Source: an uncultured Devosia sp. (GTDB lineage Bacteria; Pseudomonadota; Alphaproteobacteria; Rhizobiales; Devosiaceae). From it: a stretch of DNA of 18,269 bases. The notes under the pieces were generated by a model. The model was not told where the DNA came from, did not search any database, and worked only from the letters and a program-made list of their open reading frames with translations. The translations under genes and the position numbers were made by a program. Positions within the stretch are counted from its first letter, which is position 1. The number at the start of each line of letters is the position of its first letter. This document shows, piece after piece, positions 7,682-15,469 of the stretch. Location of the stretch: assembly GCF_946479885.1 (NCBI RefSeq), contig NZ_CAMLHM010000067.1, forward strand, positions 1-18,269. Reading direction: 5' to 3'.

Positions 7682-8823
7682 CCCAGGATCGCCAGGAGCC
7701 GCTTGCCGGCCTCGATGAACGCCTTGGGATTGATCGCATTATCGGCCTTGCGCACCTCGAAGTGGAGGTGCGGGCCGGTGGAGCGGCCGGTGGAGCCGAC
7801 CTTGGCGATTGGCGTACCGGTATTGACCGCCTGGCCTTCCTCGCTGAGGAATCCGGACAGATGGGCATAGCGGGTGACAAGGCCGTTGGCGTGGGTCACC
7901 TCGACCACATTGCCATAGCCGGACCGGGTACCGACAAAGCTCACCACACCCTTGCCCGCGCTCAGCACGGTGGTGCCCTTGGGGGCTGCAAAATCGAGGC
8001 CGGAATGGAAGGCACGGCCGCCGGTGAACGGATCCGTACGGTTGCCGAAGCCTGAACTCTGGCGGAAGTTCCCCGATATGGGCATGTGGATCGGGGCGCC
8101 GTCGATGCTGTCGCGAGCCGCCTTGTAGCGCACCAGCGCGGCCATCACCGCATTGGCGTCGTCGATCATCGGCGACACCTCGGCGCCTTCCTGTGGCGCC
8201 AGCAGCGGCCCGCCAATGCCGTCAAATTCGACCGGCAGGTCCACGGCAATGCCGAGATCGCCCAGTTCGGCAACGATGCTGGCAGTGCGCTCGGTGGCGG
8301 TCTGGGCAATGGACGTCATGGCAAATTCGGTCTCGCCCATCATCTGGGCAACCGCCGCCGCGGTGGCATCGATATCCGGATTGCCGGTGGACAGGGGAGC
8401 AAGAGCCGTGTCGGCAGGGGCGGGCTCGGCCAGCGTGGCCGCTTCGATGCCCAGTTCGCCGGCCTTGTCGACCAGCACGCGCACCAGTTGATGCTGTTCC
8501 ACCAGCACTTCCTGCTGCTGTGCCAGTTCCTGCAATTGCAGGTTGATATCGCCGGCCTGCGCATAGCTGCGCGAATGCAGGCGGTCGACCTCGACGCGCA
8601 GCTGCGCGATGCGGTTCTCATAGGCCTCGATGACCTGCTCGTTCTGGCCGCTGAGCAGGCGCGCAATATCGGTCGAGAGCAGGAAGGCGGTCCCGAGCAG
8701 GGCATTGCCCGCGAGCAGCACGGTGAACATGCCATAGAACAGGAAGGGGTGGACGCCGTGACGCGGGGTTCTGGCTTGTTGCGACCGACTGTCGGATCGC
8801 CCGAAACTGGCCTGGTTACGCAC
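7678..8823 (-). CDS. Membrane-anchored M23 (LytM) family metalloendopeptidase
   Basis: Probable peptidoglycan endopeptidase or LytM-type divisome factor. From GTG at 8823 (GGAG eight bases upstream) it has 381 residues; a TTG eight codons earlier (8847) is the longer alternative. Order: short basic cytoplasmic N-terminus, one membrane segment (about 24-49), a coiled-coil rich in Gln/Glu/Leu (about 54-122), a variable Ala-rich region, and a C-terminal M23 domain from about 248. Zinc ligands look complete: H273 and D277 in FHSGLDF, and H342/H344 in GPHLHFE, with YAHLS in between. With an intact site it is probably an active hydrolase, unlike EnvC- or NlpD-type activators, which have lost these residues. 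The gene lies 64 bp after bcp on the same strand and ends in the CTAG that also ends prfB. A TTAACCAT octamer (CtrA half-site type) sits upstream. Confidence 0.9.
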   Translation of the reverse strand: MRNQASFGRSDSRSQQARTPRHGVHPFLFYGMFTVLLAGNALLGTAFLLSTDIARLLSGQNEQVIEAYENRIAQLRVEVDRLHSRSYAQAGDINLQLQELAQQQEVLVEQHQLVRVLVDKAGELGIEAATLAEPAPADTALAPLSTGNPDIDATAAAVAQMMGETEFAMTSIAQTATERTASIVAELGDLGIAVDLPVEFDGIGGPLLAPQEGAEVSPMIDDANAVMAALVRYKAARDSIDGAPIHMPISGNFRQSSGFGNRTDPFTGGRAFHSGLDFAAPKGTTVLSAGKGVVSFVGTRSGYGNVVEVTHANGLVTRYAHLSGFLSEEGQAVNTGTPIAKVGSTGRSTGPHLHFEVRKADNAINPKAFIEAGKRLLAILG

Positions 8824-8873
8824 CCAACTAACTCCGCACCGCCACAAATATGGTGACCGGATTATGGCGCGGC

Positions 8874-8881
8874 ATGGTTAA
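8874..8881 (-). promoter_or_regulatory. Possible CtrA half-site upstream of the M23 peptidase gene
   Basis: The minus strand reads TTAACCAT, the half-site form of the binding sequence of the alphaproteobacterial cell-cycle regulator CtrA (full site TTAA-N7-TTAA). It lies about 50 bases before the M23 start codon in the 64-bp gap after bcp. There is no second half at the proper distance. A single octamer can easily arise by chance, so this is suggestive only. Confidence 0.25.
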
Positions 8882-8887
8882 CAAAGG

Positions 8888-9376
8888 CTATTTGCGGACG
8901 GCGCCAGACACATGCGCCTCAAGCGCTTCCAGCATTTTCTGGGCATGGCCGAGGATACGCGTGGCGCGAATGATCCGGGCCACCTTGCCATCGGCCCCGA
9001 TGATGAACGACGTCCGGATCAACCCCATGAATTCCCGGCCATAGAGCTTCTTGAGCTTCCACAACCCGTAGGCCTCGATGGCCTGGTGTTCCGGGTCCGC
9101 CGCTAGTGGCGCGACCAGGCCATACTTCTTGCGGAACTTGCTGTGGCTCTCGATGGTGTCGGGCGAAATGCCCACCATCCGGGCATCTAGTGCGGCGAAG
9201 GCAGCGGCACGCTCCGAGAACTCCTTGTTCTCGTCCACGCAGCCGCCGGAATCGTCCTCCGGATAGAAATAGAGCACCACCGGCTTGCCGCGCTGCGCCG
9301 ATAATTGGAACGCAGTGCCGTCATCGAGGGGCAGGGTGAAATCGGGGGCGATATCGCCTTCGCTCAGGTCAGGCAT
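8888..9376 (-). CDS. bcp: Peroxiredoxin, Bcp/PrxQ type, without canonical resolving Cys
   Basis: Thiol peroxidase that reduces hydrogen peroxide and organic hydroperoxides. It has 162 residues, the normal size. ATG at 9376 follows a strong GGAGG site seven bases upstream. The N-terminus LSEGDIAPDFTLP and the segment VVLYFYPEDD are classic for the AhpC/TSA fold. The peroxidatic cysteine is C46 in DDSGGCVDENKEF. Two oddities stand out. The usual TPGC is SGGC: Ser replaces the Thr that activates the thiolate, and Gly replaces Pro. There is also no second Cys five residues on, where E. coli Bcp has its resolving cysteine; I see no other Cys in the protein, so it should act as a 1-Cys enzyme needing an external thiol. 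RTSFIIGADGKV supplies the conserved Arg (about 120). It is probably co-transcribed with the downstream M23 gene and is divergent from the AsmA-like gene. Confidence 0.93.
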   Translation of the reverse strand: MPDLSEGDIAPDFTLPLDDGTAFQLSAQRGKPVVLYFYPEDDSGGCVDENKEFSERAAAFAALDARMVGISPDTIESHSKFRKKYGLVAPLAADPEHQAIEAYGLWKLKKLYGREFMGLIRTSFIIGADGKVARIIRATRILGHAQKMLEALEAHVSGAVRK

Positions 9377-9522
9377 GAAATTCCCTCCGTTGAACAGTCC
9401 CAGCGCACCAGAATGTGGGTGTCAGTGCCATATTCCAGCCGGTATCATTGGGCAAGAGACCGCCTTCTGCGGTTGATTCTGAGGCGCCAGCAGATAGCGG
9501 CAAAGCCTCGTTCTGGAAGCAA

Positions 9523-12500
9523 GTGAGCGCGTCAACCTTACCCGCAGACACTCCGGTTTCGCCCTCGGCGCAGCGCAAGCGGCCACCCGCGCGCCACGCG
9601 GCAAAGCTGGCCGTCTGGCTGCTGGGCATTCCCTCGGTTCTGCTGCTCCTGCTCTACCTCATCTTGCTGATAACACCCGTCCGGCTGCCCTTCGGCGGCC
9701 AGGCCGTTCGCTCGCTGATCCAGTCCGCCTTGCCGGCCACATCGCATCTTGAACTCGGGGAAATGAACCTGGCGCTGGAAGGCGGCGTCTGGCCAGTCAT
9801 CCAGTTTGCGCCGGTTCTGCTCACCGATGGCAAGTCCGGGGCGCGGGTCGCCATGGACGCGCTCGAAGTCGGCTTCTCGCCGGCCCGCGCACTCTTCGGC
9901 CAGCCCGGCGCCACCGTGACCATCGTTCGACCCCATATCCAGATGGTGCAGGACCTGTTCGGCCCGCGCCTCACCAGCTTCGAGATGACGGACGATCCGC
10001 AAGGCGGCCCGCCGATCCTGCGGGTGCAGGAGGGTGAGGACGCTTTCCCGTCGGTCGGCATTTCCGCCGGGGGCATCGGCGTCGCCGGCAGCGACACGCC
10101 GCCCGCCATGCGCTCGGACAACGAATGGCTGATCTATAATCTGGAGGCCAGCGAGCAGGGTATCGCCGAACTCGTCGAGCAGGCGGCGCAGGGCCGGTTC
10201 TCCAAGCTGGTCGTCCGCGACGGCGTCATCGACATGACCGACTCGGTCTATGGCCTGTTTCGCCGTTTCGAGGCTATCAATCTCGAAATCGGCCCGACCC
10301 CCGACCGCCGCAATACCAATGGCAGTTTCTCGGCGACGCTGGGTGGCCGTACCATGATGGGCAACCTGTCGCGCACGGTCGACGACGCTGGCAATTCCCG
10401 GCTTGAGGCCGATGTCACCAATATCGATTTCGCGGCGCTGCTGCCCTTTATCGACGATGCCACCAGCCTCGCCGCCATGCGCGGTGCGGGGGCGCTGTCG
10501 ATCGATGTCAATTTCGAGCCTGCCGCCGGCAAGCTGGTCGACGGCCGCTTCAAGATCGACCTGACCGGTCTCGACCTGCGCATCGCCGACGCCTATTTCC
10601 CCATTGCCAGCTCGATCCTCGATATCACCTGGAAGCCAGGATCCGGGCAGTTCGTCCTGGGTGATGCGGCGTTGCAGATCGGTCAGAGCTCTGCCCGTAT
10701 CTCCGGCGTCTTCGCCATGGGCCTGGACCCCAAATTCGGCCCCACCATTGGCATGTCGATCAAGGCCCGTGACGTGGTTATCCATCCCAATGACATGGCA
10801 GCCCCTGCCGAGCCATTCGAGACCATGGACTTCTCCGGCTGGTCAGCGCCGCTTTATGGCGCCCTGGGCATCGACCGTTTCATCGCCCGCAAAGGCGACG
10901 CCACGGTGGAAACCACTGGCCGCATCGACATGCTGCAGGCGGGTCTGGGCATCGATATGACCGTGGCCGGGCAGGGCGTCAGTGCCGACGATCTCAAGCG
11001 ACTCTGGCCCTACATCATGGGCAAGGAGAGCCGGGACTGGTTCGTCGCCAATGTCACCGAGGGCACGGTGGCGCATTCGCGCATGGACTTCAGATTTCCC
11101 GTCGGCAGCCTGGGGCTGGGCAACGAAGACAAGCCCGTCCCCAAGGACAGCATGCAGATCGACATGGTCGGCACCGGCGTCGCCATCAAGCCGACGGCCG
11201 AAATGGCTCCGATCGCCATCGACGGCGAAACCCGCCTGCAGGTGGACGACAGCAATGTCATCATCTCCGCTGGCGGCGGCAAGCTGACGACCGCCGGAGG
11301 CGAAATCCAGGTCGCCAACCCGGCTTTGGTGATGGACAATTCCAACCCCGCGGAGAGCATTGTCGAAATATCGGGCGATATCAGCGCGCCAATCCCCGCG
11401 CTGCTCGATCTCGCCAAGACCCAGCAGCCTGATGCCCTGGCCGCCGTGCAATTGCCGATCGACCTGGAATCGATCACCGGCGCCGTCGACCTGGGCCTGG
11501 TTGCCACCATCAGCCTGGCCGACGAAGCCAGCGGCAGGCCGATGGATATCGACTATGTCGTCAACGGCACCGTGGCCGATTTTGCCAGCTCGCAGCCGAT
11601 CCAGGACCGCAGCATCGGCAATGGCCAGCTCGCCTTCAGCGCCAATCAAGACGGCTATCAGCTCGGCGGCACGGCCGAGATCGACGGCATGGCAGCCGGT
11701 ATCGAGATTTCTGGCACCCCCACCACCGATCCCACCTTCCGGCTGTCCTCGACCATCGATGTGGCGGACCTGAGCGCAATGGGGTTCGACGCGTCCGAGT
11801 TCCTGTCCGGTCGTGTTCGTTTCGTGGCCCAGCCGCTCGCCGATGGCTCGCTGCAGATGGCTGTCGACCTCAAGGACGCCGCGCTCGATATCAAGGATAT
11901 CGGCATCAGCAAGGCGGCGGGCACCTCGGGTACGCTGAGCGCCATCATCACGCCGGCAGGCGAGATCACCCAGCTCAACAATATCGATCTGTCCTTTGGC
12001 ACAGTGCGGGCCATTGGCGACATCACCTATCACGCCAAGAATGGCCTGCAGGCCGCCAGCTTCAGCCAGTTTGGCCTGAGCGAGGGTGACAATGCCCAGC
12101 TCGACCTGGTGCCGATGGACGGCGGCTATGCCGTGCGCATCAGCGGCAGCCAGCTCGATCTCAAACCCATGTTGCGCCAGTTCTTCGGCCTGGGCGAGGG
12201 TGCGGGGGGCGTGCAGGCGACCCAGTTCGACCAGACCATTGCGCTTGATGTGAAGCTCGACCGGGCGCTTGGTTACTATGCCACCACGGCCTTCAACCTC
12301 GATGTCGACCTGCTGCTGGACGGCGGCGACATGCGACGCGCCAACCTGACGGCGCAGTTCAGCGACGGCAATGCCCTCTCGGTCACCACCAATCCGGCGC
12401 CGAACGGACGCACTCTGTCGGTCGCCTTCAACGATGCCGGCACGATTCTGCGCCTGCTGGGGGTCTATTCCCAGCTTGCGGGCGGCTCGGGCAGCCTGGT

Positions 12501-13017
12501 GCTAACCACCGACCGCGACCTGGACGCCGAAGCCGGGCAACTGGTGATGCGCGACTTCGCCATCGTGGATGAAGCCAATGTCGCGCAGATTCTGGGCAAT
12601 CATACCGATTCCCGTGCCGCCATCGCCCGCCAGAACCGGCTCGATTTCGATGTGGCGCAGGTGGAGTTCCAGCGCCGGTCGGACCGCGTGGAGGTCACTA
12701 ACGCCATGTTGACCGGCGATACCGTCGGCGGCACGGCCCGCGGTTTCATCTATACCGATCGACGGCAGTGGGACCTGACCGGCACCTATGTGCCGCTGTT
12801 CGGGCTGAATAACGCCTTCCAGCAGATCCCGATCCTGGGCCCCTTGCTGGGCGGTCGCGAAGGTGAGGGACTGGTGGGCGTCACCTTCGCGGTGCAGGGC
12901 GCGCTGGACAAGCCGATCTTCCGCATCAACCCGCTGTCGATGCTGGTGCCAGGCGCCTTCCGCGAACTGTTCGAGTTCCGCGCCAAGGAACAGCCGCCGG
13001 CGACCCCGGCGCAGTAA
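9523..13017 (+). CDS. AsmA-like / DUF3971 large single-pass envelope protein
   Basis: Very large protein of the AsmA/YhdP/TamB type; relatives form long beta-rich periplasmic bridges implicated in phospholipid transport and outer-membrane integrity. From GTG at 9523 it has 1,164 residues: a basic cytoplasmic tail, one membrane helix (about 30-53, LLLLLYLILLITPV), then more than 1,000 residues of repetitive beta-strand sequence in the periplasm. The C-terminus carries the family signature GGTARGFIYTDRRQW, LTGTYVPLFGLNNAF, then INPLSMLVPGAFRELFEF. The open frame extends back to GTG 9415 (and TTG 9448), but codons 9415-9522 have far lower third-position GC than the rest and would leave only 38 bp for two divergent promoters. 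I therefore prefer 9523, which has GGA five bases upstream. The start is uncertain; the family assignment is firm. Substrate and partner are unknown. No operon partner follows: the next gene is convergent. Confidence 0.88.
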   Translation: MSASTLPADTPVSPSAQRKRPPARHAAKLAVWLLGIPSVLLLLLYLILLITPVRLPFGGQAVRSLIQSALPATSHLELGEMNLALEGGVWPVIQFAPVLLTDGKSGARVAMDALEVGFSPARALFGQPGATVTIVRPHIQMVQDLFGPRLTSFEMTDDPQGGPPILRVQEGEDAFPSVGISAGGIGVAGSDTPPAMRSDNEWLIYNLEASEQGIAELVEQAAQGRFSKLVVRDGVIDMTDSVYGLFRRFEAINLEIGPTPDRRNTNGSFSATLGGRTMMGNLSRTVDDAGNSRLEADVTNIDFAALLPFIDDATSLAAMRGAGALSIDVNFEPAAGKLVDGRFKIDLTGLDLRIADAYFPIASSILDITWKPGSGQFVLGDAALQIGQSSARISGVFAMGLDPKFGPTIGMSIKARDVVIHPNDMAAPAEPFETMDFSGWSAPLYGALGIDRFIARKGDATVETTGRIDMLQAGLGIDMTVAGQGVSADDLKRLWPYIMGKESRDWFVANVTEGTVAHSRMDFRFPVGSLGLGNEDKPVPKDSMQIDMVGTGVAIKPTAEMAPIAIDGETRLQVDDSNVIISAGGGKLTTAGGEIQVANPALVMDNSNPAESIVEISGDISAPIPALLDLAKTQQPDALAAVQLPIDLESITGAVDLGLVATISLADEASGRPMDIDYVVNGTVADFASSQPIQDRSIGNGQLAFSANQDGYQLGGTAEIDGMAAGIEISGTPTTDPTFRLSSTIDVADLSAMGFDASEFLSGRVRFVAQPLADGSLQMAVDLKDAALDIKDIGISKAAGTSGTLSAIITPAGEITQLNNIDLSFGTVRAIGDITYHAKNGLQAASFSQFGLSEGDNAQLDLVPMDGGYAVRISGSQLDLKPMLRQFFGLGEGAGGVQATQFDQTIALDVKLDRALGYYATTAFNLDVDLLLDGGDMRRANLTAQFSDGNALSVTTNPAPNGRTLSVAFNDAGTILRLLGVYSQLAGGSGSLVLTTDRDLDAEAGQLVMRDFAIVDEANVAQILGNHTDSRAAIARQNRLDFDVAQVEFQRRSDRVEVTNAMLTGDTVGGTARGFIYTDRRQWDLTGTYVPLFGLNNAFQQIPILGPLLGGREGEGLVGVTFAVQGALDKPIFRINPLSMLVPGAFRELFEFRAKEQPPATPAQ

Positions 13018-13032
13018 CGTCCCCAGACGCAG

Positions 13033-13113
13033 CGTTCCCTCGGACTTGATCCGAGGGCCTGTTGACGCTCACGAGGTGATGAGAGTGGCCCTCGGGTCAA
13101 GCCCGAGGGAACG
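13033..13113. repeat. Inverted pair of 27-bp palindromic repeats (BIME-like), probable bidirectional terminator
   Basis: Unit 1 (13033-13059) contains CCCTCGGA-CTTGA-TCCGAGGG, a perfect 8-bp stem with a 5-base loop. Unit 2 (13087-13113) contains CCCTCGGG-TCAAG-CCCGAGGG, also a perfect 8-bp stem. Unit 2 is the reverse complement of unit 1 over all 27 bases except two, and those two changes compensate each other in the stem (A-T replaced by G-C). The units are separated by 27 bases. They fill the gap between the convergent AsmA-like gene and tyrS, where they could stop or stabilise both transcripts. There is no T-tract for a classical intrinsic terminator. Similar extragenic palindromes are familiar from alphaproteobacterial genomes (recollection, not searched). 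Confidence 0.85.
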
Positions 13114-13138
13114 CGGTGGATGGATGTAGTCCGCCGGA

Positions 13139-14389
13139 CTAGACCGGCTTGATCAGCGCATGGCGCTTCTTGCCGACAGAGAGCTTGATCACCCCTTCGG
13201 CGAGCAGATCTGCCGAGACCAGGGCCCGCTTGTCATCTTCCACAGCCGCGTCGTTCACGCGAACGGCGCCGGACTGGATGTGGCGGCGTGCTTCGCCGTT
13301 GGACCCGGCAAGACCCGCCGCAACCAGCGCGTTGAGGATGCCCAGGCCATCATTGAGTACGGGGGCACCGACTTCGGTGGTCGGCAGCGACAGGTCGATG
13401 CCACCGGCCTCGAACGTGTTGGCGGCCGTCGATGCGGCCTGCTCAGCCGCGGCGCGACCATGCACGATGGCCGTGACCTCGGTCGCCAGCACCTTCTTGG
13501 CCTCGTTGATCTCGTTGCCGCCAAGGGCTGCCAGCCGCGCGATTTCGTCCAGCGGCAGGCGGGTGAAGATCTTGAGCCACTTCTCGACGTCGGCATCTTC
13601 CGTGTTGCGGAAATACTGCCAGAAATCATAGGGGCTGAAGAGGTCGCCATTGAGCCAGACGGCGCCGGAGGCCGACTTGCCCATCTTCTCACCGCTCGAC
13701 TTGGTCAGCAGCGGCGTGGTCAGGGCATAGAGCTGCTCGCCGCCCATGCGGTGGTTGAGGTCGACACCATTGATGATGTTGCCCCACTGGTCCGATCCAC
13801 CCATTTGCAGCACGGTGCCATAGCGCCGGTTGAGCTCGGTGAAGTCGTAGCCCTGCATGATCATGTAGTTGAATTCGAGGAAGCTCAGCGACTGCTCGCG
13901 GTCGAGCCGCAGCTTGACCGAGTCAAAGCTCAGCATGCGGTTGACCGAGAAATGGCGGCCGACATCGCGCAGAAATTCGACATAGTTGAGCTTGAGCAGC
14001 CAATCGGCATTGTTGACCATGATGGCCGGGTTGGAGCCGCCATAGTTCAGGATATTGCCGTAGACGCGCTTGATGCTCTCGATATTGGTTTCGATCTGTT
14101 CGATCGTGAGGAGCTTGCGCTGGTCGTCGCGAAACGAGGGATCGCCCACCATCGAGGTGCCGCCGCCCATGAGGCTGATCGCCTTGTGGCCGGTTTCCTG
14201 CAGCCAGTAGAGCATGGTGACGGTGATCAGGTTGCCGATATGGATCGACGTCGCGGTGGCGTCGTAGCCGATATAGCCGGTGATGGGGCCCTTGAGGGCG
14301 CGCGCATCAAGACCTTCGGGGTCGGAAATCTGGTGGATGAAGCCGCGCTCATCGAGAACGCGCAGGAAGTCGGATTTGAACTTGGTCAT
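13139..14389 (-). CDS. tyrS: Tyrosyl-tRNA synthetase
   Basis: Class I aminoacyl-tRNA synthetase that charges tRNA-Tyr; cytoplasmic. It has 416 residues from ATG at 14389 ([12 protein letters not shown]). The frame is open 21 codons further upstream, but that extension reads through the repeat pair and has no TyrRS-like sequence. The Rossmann catalytic domain has the HIGH-type motif as HIGN (50-53) and the KMSKS motif as KMGKS (235-239), with GGSDQWGNI (197-205) for tyrosine and tRNA recognition. A C-terminal S4 RNA-binding domain (about 345-416, [15 protein letters not shown]) completes the bacterial TyrS layout. Asn in place of the last His of HIGH is a conservative variant that should still work. 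No strong ribosome binding site is visible before the ATG. The alpha/beta hydrolase gene lies 132 bp upstream on the same strand, with an inverted repeat pair between them. Confidence 0.96.
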   Translation of the reverse strand: MTKFKSDFLRVLDERGFIHQISDPEGLDARALKGPITGYIGYDATATSIHIGNLITVTMLYWLQETGHKAISLMGGGTSMVGDPSFRDDQRKLLTIEQIETNIESIKRVYGNILNYGGSNPAIMVNNADWLLKLNYVEFLRDVGRHFSVNRMLSFDSVKLRLDREQSLSFLEFNYMIMQGYDFTELNRRYGTVLQMGGSDQWGNIINGVDLNHRMGGEQLYALTTPLLTKSSGEKMGKSASGAVWLNGDLFSPYDFWQYFRNTEDADVEKWLKIFTRLPLDEIARLAALGGNEINEAKKVLATEVTAIVHGRAAAEQAASTAANTFEAGGIDLSLPTTEVGAPVLNDGLGILNALVAAGLAGSNGEARRHIQSGAVRVNDAAVEDDKRALVSADLLAEGVIKLSVGKKRHALIKPV

Positions 14390-14417
14390 CTGAAAACCAC
14401 TGAGGTTACGGAGACCG

Positions 14418-14484
14418 CATGGTGAGCTTGTCGAACCACGAGGTCGGTGCATGCGGGACCCCGTCCTTCGACAGGCTCAGGATG
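14418..14484. repeat. Inverted pair of 23-bp repeats with compensatory changes, in tyrS leader
   Basis: Unit A (14418-14440, CATGGTGAGCTTG... ) and unit B (14462-14484) are reverse complements of each other at 18 of 23 positions, with a 21-bp spacer. Four of the five differences are a GG/CC exchange on both flanks (GGT...ACC in A against CCT...AGG in the other), so each unit keeps its own short stem while the sequence is swapped. That pattern points to selection on structure. The pair lies between the hydrolase stop codon (14522) and the tyrS start (14389), about 30 bases from the latter, so it is probably transcribed. Similar short extragenic elements occur in many alphaproteobacteria (recollection). 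Confidence 0.75.
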
Positions 14485-14521
14485 AGGTCCCTTCCAACAG
14501 ATCGCGGTATGTGCGCCTGAC

Positions 14522-15184
14522 TTAGCGCCCGCCGCCGGCGGCGATCTCCTGCCGGCGACGGTCGAGATAGTCGGCACAGCGGGTGGTGAGTTCGTCGATC
14601 TTGCCTTCGTAGAAGTGGTTGGCGCCATCGACGATCTGCTGCTCGATGGTGATGCCCTTCTGCGTCTTGAGCTTGTCGACCAGCTTCTGCACCGATGTCG
14701 GCGGGGCCACGCGGTCCTTGTCGCCATGGATGATCAGGCCGGAGGACGGGCAGGGGGCCAGGAACGAGAAGTCGTAGAGGTTTTCCGGCGGGGACACCGA
14801 AATGAAGCCTTCCACCTCCGGGCGGCGCATCAAAAGCTGCATGCCGATCCAGGCGCCGAACGAGAAGCCGGCGATCCAGCAGCCGCGCGATTCACGGTTG
14901 ATCACCTGTAGCCAGTCGAGCGCCGCTGCGGCATCGCTGAGCTCGCCGATGCCATGGTCGAACATGCCCTGCGAACGGCCGACGCCACGCGAGTTGAAGC
15001 GCAACACGGCAAAGCCGCGCTCGGCGAACATGTAGAAGAGATTGTAGACGATCTGGTTGTTCATCGTCCCGCCGAACTGCGGGTGCGGATGCAGCACGAT
15101 CGCGATGGGCGCGTTGGGCTCCTTGCCCGGCTGGTACCGGCCTTCGAGACGCCCTTCGGGTCCGTTGAAGATCACTTCTGGCAT
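14522..15184 (-). CDS. Small alpha/beta hydrolase (COG2945-like)
   Basis: Cytoplasmic alpha/beta hydrolase of 220 residues, no signal peptide, start ATG 15184 with GGAAGAA about eight bases upstream. The nucleophile elbow is GFSFG with S108. The likely acid is D157 in HGDKDRVAP, and H190 in GANHFYEGK completes the triad. The N-terminal HPHPQFGGTMNN (32-43), near the oxyanion hole, and RFNSRGVGRSQG (62-73) are typical of a widespread family of uncharacterised hydrolases. The substrate cannot be told from sequence; small esters or thioesters are possible. The gene runs towards tyrS on the same strand and is divergent from the suf cluster. Confidence 0.88.
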   Translation of the reverse strand: MPEVIFNGPEGRLEGRYQPGKEPNAPIAIVLHPHPQFGGTMNNQIVYNLFYMFAERGFAVLRFNSRGVGRSQGMFDHGIGELSDAAAALDWLQVINRESRGCWIAGFSFGAWIGMQLLMRRPEVEGFISVSPPENLYDFSFLAPCPSSGLIIHGDKDRVAPPTSVQKLVDKLKTQKGITIEQQIVDGANHFYEGKIDELTTRCADYLDRRRQEIAAGGGR

Positions 15185-15253
15185 GGTCTGTTCTTCCGGC
15201 CGTTCGGCTCTGTTGGTGCGCTTTTGCGAGGCTCCGTGCGACGGCGTTGCGGC

Positions 15254-15282
15254 TTGACTAAGCCTGCTTCGCTGCCTAAAAC
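15254..15282 (+). promoter_or_regulatory. Predicted sigma70-type promoter of the suf cluster
   Basis: TTGACT (15254-15259), a 17-bp spacer and TAAAAC (15277-15282) make a good vegetative promoter, with a transcript start expected near 15289. The -35 lies inside a small perfect palindrome GGCTT-GACT-AAGCC (15251-15264), which could be an operator. An alternative -10, TAGAAT (15302-15307), lies inside the ICE-like palindrome but has no good -35. The preferred promoter would give an untranslated leader of about 180 bases. Confidence 0.55.
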
Positions 15283-15297
15283 ATGGTTCGCAAAATC

Positions 15298-15318
15298 AGT
15301 TTAGAATTATTCGAAACT
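15298..15318 (+). promoter_or_regulatory. ICE-like (Irr iron control element) operator upstream of suf genes
   Basis: A 21-bp near-palindrome: AGTTTAGAA, TTA, TTCGAAACT, with arms matching at 8 of 9 positions. It closely fits the rhizobial iron control element core as I remember it, TTTAGAA-N3-TTCTAAA, with one base different in the right arm. Irr is the heme-responsive Fur-family regulator of Hyphomicrobiales, and suf genes are among the iron-related targets in this order. The site begins about 16 bases after the predicted -10, a position that suits repression by roadblock or occlusion. It lies in the AT-rich part of the divergent region. Confidence 0.6.
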
Positions 15319-15326
15319 CGGTTTAT

Positions 15327-15341
15327 GGCCGCTGCGCGGCC
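15327..15341 (+). promoter_or_regulatory. Short GC hairpin in the suf leader
   Basis: GGCCGC-TGC-GCGGCC is a perfect 6-bp stem with a 3-base loop, nine bases after the ICE-like site and inside the predicted leader. There is no following T-tract, so it is not a standard terminator. It may simply stabilise the 5' end of the transcript. Confidence 0.35.
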
Positions 15342-15469
15342 TGCAAGAGCGCCCCTTGTAATGACGTTGGGCGGCAAATTTCAAGAAGTGTTTGAGCCAG
15401 CAGGCGCGCGAGCGCTCCGGCCCGGGCATGGAAGGCATGATCGGCGCGCATGCGCCACACGGGAAACCG

